From an uncultured bacterium (GTDB lineage: Bacteria > Patescibacteriota > Patescibacteriia > 2-12-FULL-60-25), in contig CALBSL010000218.1 of NCBI GenBank assembly GCA_937968025.1, positions 1 through 8,232 of the forward strand: DNA of 8,232 bases. The letters are read 5' to 3'. A model generated the notes under the pieces. It saw only the letters and a program-made list of their open reading frames with translations. It made no database searches and was not told the DNA's origin. Within the stretch, counting starts at the first letter, position 1, and every line of letters begins with the position of its first letter. The position numbers and the translations under genes are program-made. Shown here piece after piece: positions 1 to 7,533 of this stretch.

Positions 1-1162
1 GAGCGATCGCCGTCCCGTTTAGGGTGTGGGCATATTCAAGCGATCCATCATTCTTGCGAATACGGACGTTGAGACGTCGTGCTTGAAAATCGGTGCAGTT
101 CGAGGCGCTCGTCACTTCACCCCAATCACCTTGTCCTTGCTTTTTCCCCCACATCCAGGCTTCGAGATCGTATTTACGATAGGCAGGACCACCCAAATCT
201 GCCGTACAAATGTTCAGTACACGGTACGGAATCCCAAGCTTCGTGAAGAGACGCTCTTCTAACCGACGGATCTCTTCATGAATCGCTTCCGATTGCCATG
301 GAGCGCAAAACACGAACATCTCTACTTTGTTGAACTGGTGCACGCGATATAATCCGTAGGATTCGCGACCATACGAGCCAGCTTCCGTGCGGAAACAATG
401 GGAAAGCCCCACATACTTCAGCGGAAGCTGAGATTCTTCGAGAATCTCGTCTTTGTGGTACCCCCCGATCGTGATCTCTGCCGTTCCAACGAGAGACAGG
501 TCGGTTCCTTCGATGGAATAAATCTGCGTTTCATTTCCACGTGGCTGATACCCCGTTCCAAGCAAGACCTCGTCTTTCGCAAGATCCGGCGTTTCCATCG
601 GGATAAACCCTTCGCGACGCAACTCTTGCAACGTCCACAAAATCAGCGCTTGCTCAAGAATCAAGAGATCACGCTTCACGTAGTAAAACTTCGCGCCGGT
701 GACTTTTGCCGCCCGTTCAAAATCGAGCAAATCATGCATCTCCGCCAGTTCCGTATGAGATTTTGGCGAGGTGAGCGGACGAATCTCACCCACACGAGCG
801 ATTTCCTGGTTTTCTGCATCGGAGCCGCCTTCAGGAGCATCGGGATGCGTCATGTTTGGAAACTGAAGCAACGACTCACGCACACGAAGCTCGAGCGACT
901 GCAAGCGCTCTTCTTTGTCGTTCAGCGCCTCTTTAATCGCCTTCCCTCGTTCGATGAGTGCTGGACGAGACTCTGGTGTTGCGCTCGCCATAGATTGCGC
1001 CACCTCATTTCGCTCACGTCGAAGCTCCTCGACCTCCTTCAAGAGCGAGAGCCGCTCTTCTTCAGCAGCGAGGTAGCCGTCAACATCAACCTGCATCCGG
1101 CGGCGACGGATGTTTTCACGGACTTCCGCGACATGGTCACGGATATATTTTGGATCAAGCAT
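1..1162 (-). CDS. serS: Seryl-tRNA synthetase, C-terminus cut by window edge
   Basis: This class II aminoacyl-tRNA synthetase charges tRNA-Ser with serine in the cytoplasm. Translating the minus strand from the ATG at 1162-1160 gives 387 codons with no stop before the edge; bacterial SerRS is usually about 420-430 residues, so roughly 35-45 residues are missing. Residues 1 to about 110 form the long charged helical arm expected to be the tRNA-binding coiled coil. The catalytic core follows, with the TAE serine-binding loop (TAEITIGGYH), motif 2 beginning FRTEAGSYGRESYGLYRVHQ at residue 257, the SNC-DFQARR segment, and the start of motif 3 (TLNGTAIA) at the edge. The usual WMP sequence before the SNC segment reads WMW followed by a slightly longer loop (GKKQGQG), a small variant. 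The gene starts 5 bases after the lysS stop, so it is probably co-transcribed with lysS. No Shine-Dalgarno motif precedes the ATG. Confidence 0.97.
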   Translation of the reverse strand, partial: MLDPKYIRDHVAEVRENIRRRRMQVDVDGYLAAEEERLSLLKEVEELRRERNEVAQSMASATPESRPALIERGKAIKEALNDKEERLQSLELRVRESLLQFPNMTHPDAPEGGSDAENQEIARVGEIRPLTSPKSHTELAEMHDLLDFERAAKVTGAKFYYVKRDLLILEQALILWTLQELRREGFIPMETPDLAKDEVLLGTGYQPRGNETQIYSIEGTDLSLVGTAEITIGGYHKDEILEESQLPLKYVGLSHCFRTEAGSYGRESYGLYRVHQFNKVEMFVFCAPWQSEAIHEEIRRLEERLFTKLGIPYRVLNICTADLGGPAYRKYDLEAWMWGKKQGQGDWGEVTSASNCTDFQARRLNVRIRKNDGSLEYAHTLNGTAIA

Positions 1163-1167
1163 AGAAA

Positions 1168-2643
1168 CTAACCACGTGGCGTTGGACGCAACGTAGGAAA
1201 GAGAATCACCTCCTTTAGAGACCCAGCTCCCGTCATCAGCGAGACAAAGCGGTCAATCCCCATCCCCATCCCGCTTGTCGGTGGCATACCATGTTCAAGC
1301 GCTTCTAGGAAGCCCCCATCCAATCGCTGCGCTTCTTCGCTTCCGGAGGCCGCAAGACGCTCCTGTTCCTCCAAACGCTCACGCTGGATAATCGGATCGT
1401 GCAATTCATGGTAGTAAGCATTGATCACTTCTGCTCCCTGAACGACGAGCTGTGCACATGCGCTCTTGGTCGCATCCTCACGAGATACATTGGCGAGTGG
1501 CTTCATTTCCGCAGGATAATCAAGCACCCAGGTTGGCTGAACAATCGCCGCACGAGCGGTTTTCTTGTAGAGCTCATCGAGACATTCGCTCAACCCTACC
1601 GCCTTTGAAAGATCGATACGAAGTCCTGCGTTCGCGACCGCTTCACGCACGGCTGTATCCGTTTTGAGCAGATCGATATCGATGCCCGTCGCTTGCAAGA
1701 TTGCCTCGCGAAAGGTCACACGTGGGAATGGCCCCGTAAATTGAAACGTTGCTTCTGGCGTGACCACTTCGGTCGATCCCATCGCTGCAGACACCATCGT
1801 CGAGACCATCTCTTCCAAAAAGGCGAGGAATGGCTCACGCTTCACGAAGGACCAATAGAGTTCAAGCATCGTGAATTCAGGATTGTGCGTGTGATCAATC
1901 CCTTCATTACGGAAACTCCGACCGATTTCGTAGACCCGCTCAAAACCACCCACAAGCAGCCGCTTCAAGTAGAGCTCTGGCGCAATGCGCAGATAAAAAT
2001 CGGCATCGAGCGCGTTGTGATGCGTCACGAATGGCCGAGCGTTGGCACCGCCAGGAATCGGATGAAGCATCGGCGTTTCAACCTCGAGAAACCCACGCGC
2101 ATCAAAAAACCGTCGGAGTGCCGCCACGAGCTTCGAACGCACAATAAACCGCTGACGCACCTCTTCATTGGACAGAAGATCGAGTTCACGAGCCCGATAG
2201 CGGGTTTCGATATCTTGCAATCCATGCCATTTTTCAGGCAACGGCAAGAGTGCCTTCGTGAGTGGACGCCAAGACTGCACTTGCAAGCTCTTTTCTCCGC
2301 GACGAGTGGTGAAAAGCACCCCTGTCGCCTCAACGATATCTGCCGGATCAATACAGTCGCGGAACGTGTCGAAGGGCGTTCCTAGCTCGTCTTGCTTGAA
2401 GGCGAGTTGCAGCTTTCCGGACTCGTCCACAAGATCGGCAAACATCATTCCGCCGTGCACACGAACGGTGAGGAGTCGGCCAGCGAGCGTGACGGAACGA
2501 CCCTCCGCCGACCATGCCTCAAACGAAGCGTGTGCCTCAGCACAGGTAGCTGATCGCTGCGGCTCAACAGCATACGGATCAAGCCCGAGCGCACGAAGAC
2601 GCTCGAGCTTCTCGAGACGGACAGCACGTTCATCAAGCAGCAT
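1168..2643 (-). CDS. lysS: Lysyl-tRNA synthetase, class II
   Basis: Charges tRNA-Lys with lysine. The 491 residues are near the usual length (about 490-510). The N-terminal OB-fold anticodon-binding domain covers roughly residues 50-150. Class II motif 1 lies at about 184-191 (GFLEVETP), motif 2 at 242-263 (RSFRNEGIDHTHNPEF and on) and motif 3 at 458-465 (GMGMGIDR), ending in LFPTLRP. The start is supported by the family-typical opening RLEKLERLRALGLDPY directly after it. Oddities lie in the lysine/ATP pocket: residues 404-414 read AEVINAYYHEL, one residue longer between the conserved Asn and Glu than the usual N-G/A-F/Y-S-E, and the position aligning by hand with the metal-binding Glu414 of E. 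coli LysU is Gln398. The usual ELND is ELHD. The gene starts 11 bases after the greA stop without a Shine-Dalgarno motif, and is likely transcribed from the greA promoter. Confidence 0.97.
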   Translation of the reverse strand: MLLDERAVRLEKLERLRALGLDPYAVEPQRSATCAEAHASFEAWSAEGRSVTLAGRLLTVRVHGGMMFADLVDESGKLQLAFKQDELGTPFDTFRDCIDPADIVEATGVLFTTRRGEKSLQVQSWRPLTKALLPLPEKWHGLQDIETRYRARELDLLSNEEVRQRFIVRSKLVAALRRFFDARGFLEVETPMLHPIPGGANARPFVTHHNALDADFYLRIAPELYLKRLLVGGFERVYEIGRSFRNEGIDHTHNPEFTMLELYWSFVKREPFLAFLEEMVSTMVSAAMGSTEVVTPEATFQFTGPFPRVTFREAILQATGIDIDLLKTDTAVREAVANAGLRIDLSKAVGLSECLDELYKKTARAAIVQPTWVLDYPAEMKPLANVSREDATKSACAQLVVQGAEVINAYYHELHDPIIQRERLEEQERLAASGSEEAQRLDGGFLEALEHGMPPTSGMGMGIDRFVSLMTGAGSLKEVILFPTLRPTPRG

Positions 2644-2654
2644 ATGGGAAAAGC

Positions 2655-3113
2655 TTACGAGATGCTCACGATCTTGTACACCGTTTCGCCACCCGGCGTC
2701 TGTACCTTCACGGATTCACCGGGAGCAATTCCAAGCAACGCTCGTCCAATCGGCGATTCGTTCGAAATTTTGCCAGCAAGCGGATCAGCTTCATTGGAAC
2801 CAACAATCGTGTAGGTTCGTTCCTTGCCCTGCACGTCAAGACGCACCGTGGAACCAACGCGAACTTTTTTCGCGCCAGCCGCATCGTCAATGAGCTGATA
2901 GCTTTTCAAAATTTCGTCAATCTCATAAATACGCGCCTCAACCATCGCTTGCGCCTCTTTCGCATCGTCGTATTCAGCGTTTTCATAGAGGTCGCCCATG
3001 GCCTTCGCCTCTTCAATACGCTTAATCGTCTGTGGACGTTTGACGAGCTTTAACTCCTCCAGTTCTTGCTGGAGTTGAGCGAGGCCCTGCGGGGTGAGAT
3101 AGTGCATGTGCAT
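2655..3113 (-). CDS. greA: Transcription elongation factor GreA
   Basis: GreA enters the secondary channel of RNA polymerase and stimulates cleavage of the 3' end of RNA in backtracked complexes. The 152 residues are close to the family norm (about 155-160). The N-terminal antiparallel coiled coil spans about residues 8-75, and its tip carries the acidic catalytic pair in GDLYENAEYDDAKEAQ (Asp41, Glu44). The C-terminal FKBP-like domain has the signature IVGSNEADPLAGKISNESPIGRALLG (residues 103-128, quoted here only as signature start IVG and SPIG core). Two in-frame ATGs lie 6 bases apart (3113 and 3107); the first is used here, but either could serve, because the conserved part begins at YLTPQG. 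The gene opens the greA-lysS-serS group, behind a good promoter and a pyrimidine-rich leader without a Shine-Dalgarno motif. Confidence 0.97.
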   Translation of the reverse strand: MHMHYLTPQGLAQLQQELEELKLVKRPQTIKRIEEAKAMGDLYENAEYDDAKEAQAMVEARIYEIDEILKSYQLIDDAAGAKKVRVGSTVRLDVQGKERTYTIVGSNEADPLAGKISNESPIGRALLGIAPGESVKVQTPGGETVYKIVSIS

Positions 3114-3219
3114 AGAGACAGAAAAAAGAAAGACGGTCTGACACGCACGAAATTCACGCGTAATAACCGTACTTCCCTACAGTAAAAAACCTTGTCTAGA
3201 TTGTCAAATATCCGCTCTT
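3114..3219. other. Only substantial intergenic region (mrdA to greA)
   Basis: These 106 bases separate the cell-elongation genes from greA-lysS-serS. They hold the predicted greA promoter and a leader of about 58 bases that becomes pyrimidine-rich just before the greA ATG. On the minus strand the leader can form a weak two-level fold: an outer 5-bp stem (3166-3170 with 3133-3137) around an inner 4-bp stem (3158-3161 with 3143-3146), followed by a T-rich run at 3130-3122. This could be a poor terminator or attenuator, or chance. A direct repeat TTGTC occurs at 3192-3196 and 3201-3205 (plus strand), overlapping the -35 box. I see no convincing strong terminator for mrdA, so read-through into greA is possible. 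Confidence 0.6.
3179..3207 (-). promoter_or_regulatory. Predicted sigma-70-type promoter for greA-lysS-serS
   Basis: On the minus strand a perfect -35 hexamer TTGACA (3207-3202) is followed after exactly 17 bases by TACTGT (3184-3179), which keeps the key T-A-n-n-n-T positions of a -10 box. Transcription would begin near 3172, giving a leader of roughly 58 bases before greA. The T-run in the spacer (3190-3185) is compatible with a flexible promoter spacer. An alternative -10, TATTAC, lies downstream at about 3165-3160 but has no good -35. Assignment rests on sequence match only. Confidence 0.6.
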
Positions 3220-5148
3220 CTACTCAGGAATCGACCGCCATTGCGCCCAGGCCCGGAGCACTTCTCTGGCAATAGGCACGGCCACACTCGAGCCTTCTCC
3301 ACCCTCCTCAACCAACACCGTCACCACGATTTCAGGCGCTTCATACGGAGCAAACGCCGTGAACCAGGCATGGGTATTCCGGTTGCTATTCCACTGCGCC
3401 GTGCCCGTTTTTCCCCCGGATGACACCGAAAGCACCGATAATCCACGAGCCGAACCCGTCGTCACCGCATCACGCATCCCCTCTTGCGCCACACGAACAA
3501 ACTCGGCGGTGGCACCGGTCGGAGTACGTGGAGCATCTGTATCTTGGCGAAGATGGGGCGTGACGAGGTCCCCGCCATTCGCGATCGCCGCGGTGTACCG
3601 AGCGACTTGCAGCGGCGTCACCAACAAATCCCCCTGTCCGATAGAGAGGTTGTACGTATCCCCCACATACCACGGTTGTTTGCGCTGCGTTTCTTTCCAG
3701 GAACGCGTCGGCACGAACCCCGCCGATTCTCCTGTGAGATCGATCCCTGTTTTTGCTCCCAAGCCAAAGGCTTGCATCCAACGCGCGAGTGCCTCTGGAC
3801 CCATCCCCTGAAACGACTGATACCCGCCACCGATCATGTAATAAAACGTATTCACCGACATAGCGATCGCTTTTCGGACATCGGTCGTTCCATGACCACC
3901 CGCCTTCCAATCCGGAAAAAACCACTGACCGAGTCGCAAGCCGCCCGTGGAGAGGACCGTCGTTTTCTCGGTGATCACCCGCTCCATTAACGCCGCCACC
4001 GAAACAACGATCTTCACCGTCGAACCAGATGGATACGCGCCAGCGACAGCTCGCGCAAATAACGGCTGATGTTCGTCATTCGCGAGCGCGCGATAGACCG
4101 TCGATGAAACGCCCCCAGAAAAGGCATTGTTATCGTAGGCAGGGAGCGAGACGAGCGCGAGAATCTCTCCGTTGCGTGGGTCCATCGCCACCACCGCCCC
4201 ACGAGATAACGACAACGCCTTCAACGATGCACTGAGCGAAGCTTCCGCCGCTCGTTGCAGACGAAGATCAAGCGTCAAGGTGACATCCTGGCCATCCACC
4301 GGCGCCTCTTCTCGAACGATGTCCTTCAGTCGACCGCGAGCATCCACCTCATATGTTCTCACTCCTACCTGGCCACGCAGCGTCGTTTCTTGCGTACGTT
4401 CGATCCCCGTTTTCCCAAGCTCGTCAACACGCCGATACCCTTGAGATCGTCGCGTGGCGAGTTCCGACTCGGAAATCTTCCCAACGTATCCCAAAATATG
4501 TGCCAAACTTTGCACCTCTTTTGATTGCGGATAGGACCGCTTCGGACGTGCCTCGAGAGTGAATCCAGGCAACTCCGGCAACCGAACCGCCAACGCCAAT
4601 GACGCTTCATACGGCAGCGCATCTGCCACCAGCACCGGCTCATCCATCCGCGTGCCCGTGACGGCCGCCATCGTTTCAAGTTCCGTGAACCCCAACCCAA
4701 GCAGACGAGACGCCTCAGAAATCACCCCGTCGCGATCATCTCGAGCCAACGGAAGATCCCGAGGGACAAGCGTCACCTGGAATCGTGGGGCGTTCTCGGC
4801 TAACACCACCCCTCGTCGATCACGAATAACGCCGCGCCGAGGCCAGACGGGTACCATGCGAAGGCGATTTTGTTCGGCCATGGCTTGATAGGTCTTTGCC
4901 TCAACGCTCCCCTGCATCCAGGCGGCACGACCAACAAGGATCAGCAATAAACACACAACGCCCATGCCCGCGCGGAAAAACGCGCCTTTGGAAAACCCAA
5001 ATCCCACAAACAATGGCCGTCCTTCCACGTGCATCTGCTGCTCTTCATACAGCTGTTCGTGCTGGATTGAGGCGGGCGAATCCAATTGGACACGCAAAGG
5101 CGAGCGTAACCGCTCTGCAGGAGGGAAAAATCGATCGATAAGACTCAT
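3220..5148 (-). CDS. mrdA: Penicillin-binding protein 2, elongation-specific transpeptidase
   Basis: A class B PBP that cross-links peptidoglycan during side-wall growth, anchored in the inner membrane with its catalytic domain outside. A cytoplasmic segment of about 55 residues precedes one membrane helix (about 59-77). Then come the dimerisation/pedestal domain, with the hallmark NRLRMVPVWPRRGVIRDRRG at 94-113, and the transpeptidase domain from about residue 285. The active-site motifs are complete: SxxK as S376-T-V-K379, SxN as S431-V-N433, and KTG at 580-582, with SIGQGDLLVTPLQ at 502-514. The 642 residues are typical for PBP2. The start overlaps the mreD stop by 4 bases (ATGA), indicating translational coupling. 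Gene position after mreBCD identifies it as PBP2 rather than the division enzyme PBP3. The cytoplasmic N-terminus is longer than the roughly 20 residues of E. coli PBP2. The partner RodA is not encoded in the window. Confidence 0.95.
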   Translation of the reverse strand: MSLIDRFFPPAERLRSPLRVQLDSPASIQHEQLYEEQQMHVEGRPLFVGFGFSKGAFFRAGMGVVCLLLILVGRAAWMQGSVEAKTYQAMAEQNRLRMVPVWPRRGVIRDRRGVVLAENAPRFQVTLVPRDLPLARDDRDGVISEASRLLGLGFTELETMAAVTGTRMDEPVLVADALPYEASLALAVRLPELPGFTLEARPKRSYPQSKEVQSLAHILGYVGKISESELATRRSQGYRRVDELGKTGIERTQETTLRGQVGVRTYEVDARGRLKDIVREEAPVDGQDVTLTLDLRLQRAAEASLSASLKALSLSRGAVVAMDPRNGEILALVSLPAYDNNAFSGGVSSTVYRALANDEHQPLFARAVAGAYPSGSTVKIVVSVAALMERVITEKTTVLSTGGLRLGQWFFPDWKAGGHGTTDVRKAIAMSVNTFYYMIGGGYQSFQGMGPEALARWMQAFGLGAKTGIDLTGESAGFVPTRSWKETQRKQPWYVGDTYNLSIGQGDLLVTPLQVARYTAAIANGGDLVTPHLRQDTDAPRTPTGATAEFVRVAQEGMRDAVTTGSARGLSVLSVSSGGKTGTAQWNSNRNTHAWFTAFAPYEAPEIVVTVLVEEGGEGSSVAVPIAREVLRAWAQWRSIPE

Positions 5149-5663
5149 ACATGACGACTACTGAGCGAAATGTAGGGCTGAAGACGCTTGCGTAGCCAGA
5201 GCGCTAACCGCAGTCCAACCATCACGAAGACCGCATCCCATACCAACCGAATCACGGTTGACCGCCATTGCACCGACCAATCCACGAGCTGCCACCCGTC
5301 TTGCCACCAGTACCGCGTCAACTCACCCACCACCATGAGCAAGCGGCCAATCCAGGCGAGGGCGAGGGCGCCCCACATCGATCGAGGCGATACCCATGTT
5401 TTGAGCAGCACATGTGCAACCGCGAGAGCGAGCGACATCGTCAATACGAGGAGTGGCAACCGACCCGTGAGGAGCACGATCCAGGTACAGACCGCGATCC
5501 AAGCGGCAAGCACTCGTCGCCGGTCCATCTCTAAGCACATCGCCGTCACAAACCACGGCCAGAGCGGCATGGCTTGCGCCCACCAAGGGACGTAGGCCGA
5601 CCCGTGCAGCTCCCAGGCCGTAACCGGCACGAGCGACAGCAGCGTGAGGAAAAGCTGCATCAT
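5145..5663 (-). CDS. mreD: Rod shape-determining protein MreD (divergent)
   Basis: MreD is a small polytopic inner-membrane protein of the elongasome that works with MreC and PBP2. The 172 residues match the family length (about 160-180), and the sequence is strongly hydrophobic, with about five membrane segments (roughly residues 3-16, 30-45, 51-68, 70-88 and 98-115, with a further helix near 140-157) and an unusually high Trp content. The sequence itself shows no sharp MreD signature that I can point to, so identification rests on topology, length and its place between mreC and mrdA. It begins 2 bases after the mreC stop and ends overlapping the mrdA ATG. Two consecutive ATGs (5663-5661 and 5660-5658) could each be the start. 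It ends in TGA. Confidence 0.85.
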   Translation of the reverse strand: MMQLFLTLLSLVPVTAWELHGSAYVPWWAQAMPLWPWFVTAMCLEMDRRRVLAAWIAVCTWIVLLTGRLPLLVLTMSLALAVAHVLLKTWVSPRSMWGALALAWIGRLLMVVGELTRYWWQDGWQLVDWSVQWRSTVIRLVWDAVFVMVGLRLALWLRKRLQPYISLSSRHV

Positions 5664-5665
5664 AG

Positions 5666-6463
5666 TTATGAACCAGACCGCTGTGCCGGTCGAAGAATAC
5701 TCACAAAACGCAAGCGATCAAGCGGCAGCAGCGGCTCGAGCACCGCTGAGACAAACGGATCCGTATTTTTGCCTTCAACCGCATTCACCAGACCAAGCGG
5801 AAGGTGTGGCGGGATTTTTTCTTCTGTACCTGCTGTCACCACAATCTGATCTTTCTTGATGGGTTGCGAGGCCGGAATGTACGTCATGCGAGCAGCGCCG
5901 TTCCCTCGACCTTCAACCACTCCAAGCAGCCGAGCTTCACCGCTCAGGGTGGCCGCAAATCGACTGCGGGGATCGGTCACGAGTTGCACGGTGGCCGTTC
6001 GCTCTGTTAACGAAATAATCTTTCCAATAATCACCCCTTCTCCGGCGAGTACCGCCTGTCCAACCTCAACCTCGTCCTGTCGACCGCGATCAATCACAAT
6101 CATCGATCGATCCGGCTCCATAAGACGCGAAACCACCTGTGCGCCAACCATCTCAAATCCTGACTGCGGCGACACTTTTGCCTGTTGGCGCAGCAACAAA
6201 TTCTCCTCTTCGAGGGCGGCGAGGCGCGCGGAACTGACCACCATCGTCGCTAACTGATCCTGCAGCAATCGAGCTCGCTCTCCTTCCGTAGACGCCGTTC
6301 GAGTTCTGATACCGGTGACGATGCCAATAGAATGCGTACCAATCCAGTGAATGACACGCTCAGCACGAGAACGGAGCGCCGGAATGAAGACCAGGGCACC
6401 GCAGAGCGGAATCACGATCCACCAGGCTCGAGTACGCGTTGGCTCATTCCAGGAATTGCGCAT
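5666..6463 (-). CDS. mreC: Rod shape-determining protein MreC
   Basis: MreC is a bitopic inner-membrane scaffold that links cytoplasmic MreB filaments to PBP2 outside the membrane and is thought to switch PBP2 on. The 265 residues fall at the short end of the family. A cytoplasmic tail of about 13 residues is followed by one membrane helix (about 14-30), a helical coiled-coil region (about 60-96, with repeated Leu and Glu, e.g. LAALEEENLLLRQQ at 81-94), and the two beta-barrel domains. In these, VIDRGRQDEVEVGQAVLAGE, GVIIGKI, VQLVTDPRSRFAA and the late LPLGLVNAV segment follow the MreC pattern. It starts 3 bases after the mreB stop and ends 2 bases before mreD. No Shine-Dalgarno motif is visible. 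Confidence 0.95.
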   Translation of the reverse strand: MRNSWNEPTRTRAWWIVIPLCGALVFIPALRSRAERVIHWIGTHSIGIVTGIRTRTASTEGERARLLQDQLATMVVSSARLAALEEENLLLRQQAKVSPQSGFEMVGAQVVSRLMEPDRSMIVIDRGRQDEVEVGQAVLAGEGVIIGKIISLTERTATVQLVTDPRSRFAATLSGEARLLGVVEGRGNGAARMTYIPASQPIKKDQIVVTAGTEEKIPPHLPLGLVNAVEGKNTDPFVSAVLEPLLPLDRLRFVSILRPAQRSGS

Positions 6464-6466
6464 AGC

Positions 6467-7519
6467 TTAGGTGCCCATCATTCGATCCGTCGCTGGAAAG
6501 GCGACGTCGCGCGTCAATTCAGGCTTCTCGAGCAGAATGCCCGTCCCACGAACAACCGCCGTGATTGGATCTTCCGCTACACGCACAGGGAGTCCCGTTC
6601 CACGATGAATTGCTTCGTCCATCCCACGGAGCAAGGCGCCTCCGCCCGTGAGCACAATCCCCCGCTGGTAGATATCAGCCACCAGTTCCGGAGGCGTCAC
6701 CTCTAAAATGGATTTCACGTGATCAACGATAAACTTAATGGAACGCGCCATGGCTTCACGAATCTGCGCATCATTGACCATGATCTCACGAGGCAGTCCG
6801 CTCACAAGATCACGCCCACGCATCGAAACCTGCAGCGGCTCAGAGAGCTCGACTGCCGATCCAACAGCGAGCTTCATTTCTTCCGCCACACGTTCGCCTA
6901 GAAGCAGATTAAACACGTCACGTGCATACAACATGATATTTTTATTCAGCTCCTCACCCGCCACCGGAATACTCTTGGACGTCACAATACCATTCAAGGA
7001 GATAACGGCGATTTCTGTGGTTCCACCGCCGATATTCACCACCATATTCCCGACGGAATCAGAAATAGGAAGACCCGCGCCAATCGCTGCTGCCACCGGC
7101 TCTTCAACCACCAACACCTCACGAGCCCCAGCACTCATTGCCGCATCACCAACGGCTTTGCGCTCGACCTCCGTCACTTCCAATGGAACGGAAATGATCA
7201 CACTTGGACGAGGGACGATCATGGAACTTTCTTCGTGGACACGATCAAAAAAGTAACGGAGCATTTTCTCGGTCACCTCGAAATCCGCAATAATTCCCCG
7301 CTGAAGCGGACGCGTCACCAAAATATGAGGCGGGGTTTTGCCAAGCATCACTCGCGCATCTTCACCAACCGCCATCACCTGTCCGGTGCGACGATTCACC
7401 GCCACGACAGAAGACTCGTAGACCACAACGCCGCGGCCTTGCACGTGCACAAGGGTGGTCGAAGTACCCAGGTCAATACCGATGCGTTTGGTGAATCGCT
7501 GGAGAAGTGAGCCGAACAT
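6467..7519 (-). CDS. mreB: Actin-like rod shape protein MreB
   Basis: MreB forms ATP-dependent antiparallel filaments on the inner membrane that orient wall synthesis by the RodA-PBP2 complex. The 350 residues are normal length. The actin-fold nucleotide motifs are in order: phosphate-1 GIDLGTSTTLV (14-24, Asp16), the VVEEPVAAAIGAGLP segment with catalytic Glu140, phosphate-2 NIGGGTTEIAV (162-172), and the adenosine motif GIVLTGGGALLRGMDE in the C-terminal third. The N-terminus (MFGSLLQRFTKR) could be a short amphipathic membrane-binding helix. The oddity is Asn162, where MreB and its actin/Hsp70 relatives normally have Asp (codon AAT where GAT is expected). The family variant AGEELN replaces GGDEMD downstream. 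It heads the elongasome block, with a -10-like box just upstream and no Shine-Dalgarno motif. Confidence 0.97.
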   Translation of the reverse strand: MFGSLLQRFTKRIGIDLGTSTTLVHVQGRGVVVYESSVVAVNRRTGQVMAVGEDARVMLGKTPPHILVTRPLQRGIIADFEVTEKMLRYFFDRVHEESSMIVPRPSVIISVPLEVTEVERKAVGDAAMSAGAREVLVVEEPVAAAIGAGLPISDSVGNMVVNIGGGTTEIAVISLNGIVTSKSIPVAGEELNKNIMLYARDVFNLLLGERVAEEMKLAVGSAVELSEPLQVSMRGRDLVSGLPREIMVNDAQIREAMARSIKFIVDHVKSILEVTPPELVADIYQRGIVLTGGGALLRGMDEAIHRGTGLPVRVAEDPITAVVRGTGILLEKPELTRDVAFPATDRMMGT

Positions 7520-7527
7520 ACCGGCAC

Positions 7528-7533
7528 ATCATA
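7528..7533 (-). promoter_or_regulatory. -10-like element close to the mreB start
   Basis: In the 42-base gap before mreB the minus strand reads TATGAT (5 of 6 matches to TATAAT), ending 8 bases before the mreB ATG. Transcription starting the usual distance downstream would begin at or within a base or two of the start codon, giving a leaderless or nearly leaderless mRNA. There is no good -35 at 16-18 bases; TTGATT at 7561-7556 is 22 bases away, which is too far. Tentative. Confidence 0.35.

Noticed and set aside
398..1171. Plus-strand open frame of 257 codons
   Set aside because: It is fully antisense to serS, whose product is a clear SerRS. The plus-strand translation is rich in Arg, Cys, His and Phe and has no recognisable motif.
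1693..2893. Two plus-strand open frames (230 and 211 codons) opposite lysS and greA
   Set aside because: Both are mirror frames of conserved minus-strand genes with Ser/Arg-rich, motif-free translations.
3185..3190. T-run after mrdA as an intrinsic terminator
   Set aside because: On the minus strand the sequence just before it (TTGACAATCTAGACAAGG) has no GC-rich stem; the run falls in the spacer of the greA promoter.
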